A stretch of 64,000 nucleotides of DNA from Bacteroidota bacterium (lineage in GTDB: Bacteria; Bacteroidota; Bacteroidia; Bacteroidales; TTA-H9): NCBI GenBank assembly GCA_003250395.1, contig QKGM01000012.1:62001-126000 (forward strand), written 5' to 3'. This document shows positions 63,296 to 64,000 of this stretch, piece after piece. The first letter of the stretch is position 1. Every line of letters begins with the position of its first letter. The notes under the pieces are model-generated. The model was not told where the DNA came from and searched no databases. It worked only from the letters and a program-made list of their open reading frames with translations. The translations under genes were made by a program, and so were the position numbers.

Positions 63296-64000
63296 ATGGT
63301 TTTAAGAAATTTCTTTTGGTTTTTCATTGCTTTGTTAATTCCACTGGGAGCATCTGCCGATGGAATCAGGCAGATGATCGATGCTGCCGGTACCGCGGCC
63401 GATTATAAAGGCGCCGGGGTAGTGGTAGTATTTGATAGTACAACAGTAAAGGTGATGCCGACTGGACTCAGTCATATGTACCAGCACAAATTAGTCAAGG
63501 TACTGAATGAGCGCGGAGGTCTCGACAATCGTACACTCACCTTTGGTTATGACCCTCTGTCTGCCTGGGCAGAAATACAGGGTGTTCGTATTCATAAAGC
63601 AAATGGAATAACTCTGGATTTCGATCTGGGAAATGTGAAGGATTATGCAGCACCTGCACGTGCAATTTATTGGGGTGCCCGTGAGAAGATGGCCGATCTG
63701 GGTCGTCTGGAAGCGGGTGATGCTGTTGAAGTTTGGTTCTATCGTAAAGGTTTTACTTACGCTCTGCTTCAGTCGGGTTCAGATCCTGATGAACAATATA
63801 TTCCTCCAATGCGTGGTCATTATTACGACATCGTCCCTTTCTGGAGTTCTGATCCCATCATCGAGAAGGTGTACCGTGTTTGCCTGCCAAAAGATAAGCC
63901 GGTCCAATATGCTATTTACAACGGTACATTACAGTCATCGATGTTGTTTAAAGGCGACCAGATAATCTATACATTCAACCTGAAGGATATCAGCCCGATT
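63296..64000 (+). CDS. DUF3857-domain protein, start only (runs off the window)
   Basis: This frame is open for 235 codons from ATG 63296 to the window end and is absent from the ORF track because it lacks a stop. It has a signal peptide (MVLRNFFWFFIALLIPLGASA). The rest reads AGVVVVFDSTTVKVMPTGLSHMYQHKLVKVLNERGG, the typical DUF3857 start, usually followed by a transglutaminase-like domain that would lie outside the window. Such proteins are exported and probably work at the cell envelope. The function is not established. Confidence 0.8.
   Translation, partial: MVLRNFFWFFIALLIPLGASADGIRQMIDAAGTAADYKGAGVVVVFDSTTVKVMPTGLSHMYQHKLVKVLNERGGLDNRTLTFGYDPLSAWAEIQGVRIHKANGITLDFDLGNVKDYAAPARAIYWGAREKMADLGRLEAGDAVEVWFYRKGFTYALLQSGSDPDEQYIPPMRGHYYDIVPFWSSDPIIEKVYRVCLPKDKPVQYAIYNGTLQSSMLFKGDQIIYTFNLKDISPI

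Noticed and set aside
1-64000. tRNA, rRNA and CRISPR elements
   Set aside because: The gaps were scanned by eye for T-loop motifs, rRNA signatures and regularly spaced repeats; none was found.

Overview
The window reads as chromosomal DNA of a Bacteroidota member, most likely an environmental Bacteroidales-type lineage. The evidence is a SusC/SusD pair, C-terminal type IX secretion (T9SS) sorting domains, a PID-CTERM-like small protein, DUF5686/DUF5777/DUF6438/DUF3857 families, and several Bacteroidota promoter -7 elements (TAnnTTTG). No rRNA, tRNA or CRISPR array was seen.

Layout. 0-16.7 kb is core-like: an EF-G paralogue with altered GTPase motifs, a DMT exporter, an orphan FtsX/MacB-type permease, an orphan histidine ammonia-lyase, a DUF5686 outer-membrane protein, two secreted peptidases (M13 and S9A) in tandem, and an HGSNAT-like membrane acetyltransferase. 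17-24.7 kb is a three-gene SusC-SusD-enzyme locus. Its enzyme is a T9SS cargo joining an N-terminal LamG-like domain to a PNGase F-like amidase with all three catalytic acids, so the locus probably strips and takes up N-glycans. 25-28.4 kb holds a small membrane protein, an acyl-CoA dehydrogenase, a TetR regulator with a visible operator and a degenerate GIY-YIG protein.

28.5-43.8 kb is an AT-rich accessory island. Its core is a tightly overlapped four-gene operon: XRE regulator, PLD-SNF2 helicase, Eco57I-like adenine methylase and SMC/RecF-like ATPase. That gene set matches the Hma (helicase-methylase-ATPase) defence type. The operon is bracketed by two imperfect inverted repeats of shared design, with a third of attC-like layout just downstream. 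Further right are a SAM methyltransferase, a DUF6438 lipoprotein, two decayed IS3 OrfA remnants, a thioredoxin-like protein, a fragment of a C39-peptidase bacteriocin exporter and a broken surface-repeat gene.

43.9-64 kb returns to mixed core and envelope genes: a SAM methyltransferase, a TPR-CPBP protease fusion, a TPR protein, glycyl-tRNA synthetase, and an unrecognised membrane protein. Then come a five-gene minus-strand operon (two c-type cytochrome lipoproteins, OB-fold protein, YceI, DUF5777 barrel), a 949-residue T9SS surface protein followed by a PID-CTERM-like peptide, and an alkaline phosphatase. The window ends with a PfkB kinase overlapping a class II aldolase-like protein that has lost its metal site, and the start of a DUF3857 protein.

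Names come from reading motifs in the translations and from memory of families; no database search was run. Starts were moved from the ORF track where a signal peptide, promoter element or ribosome-binding site favoured an internal ATG.
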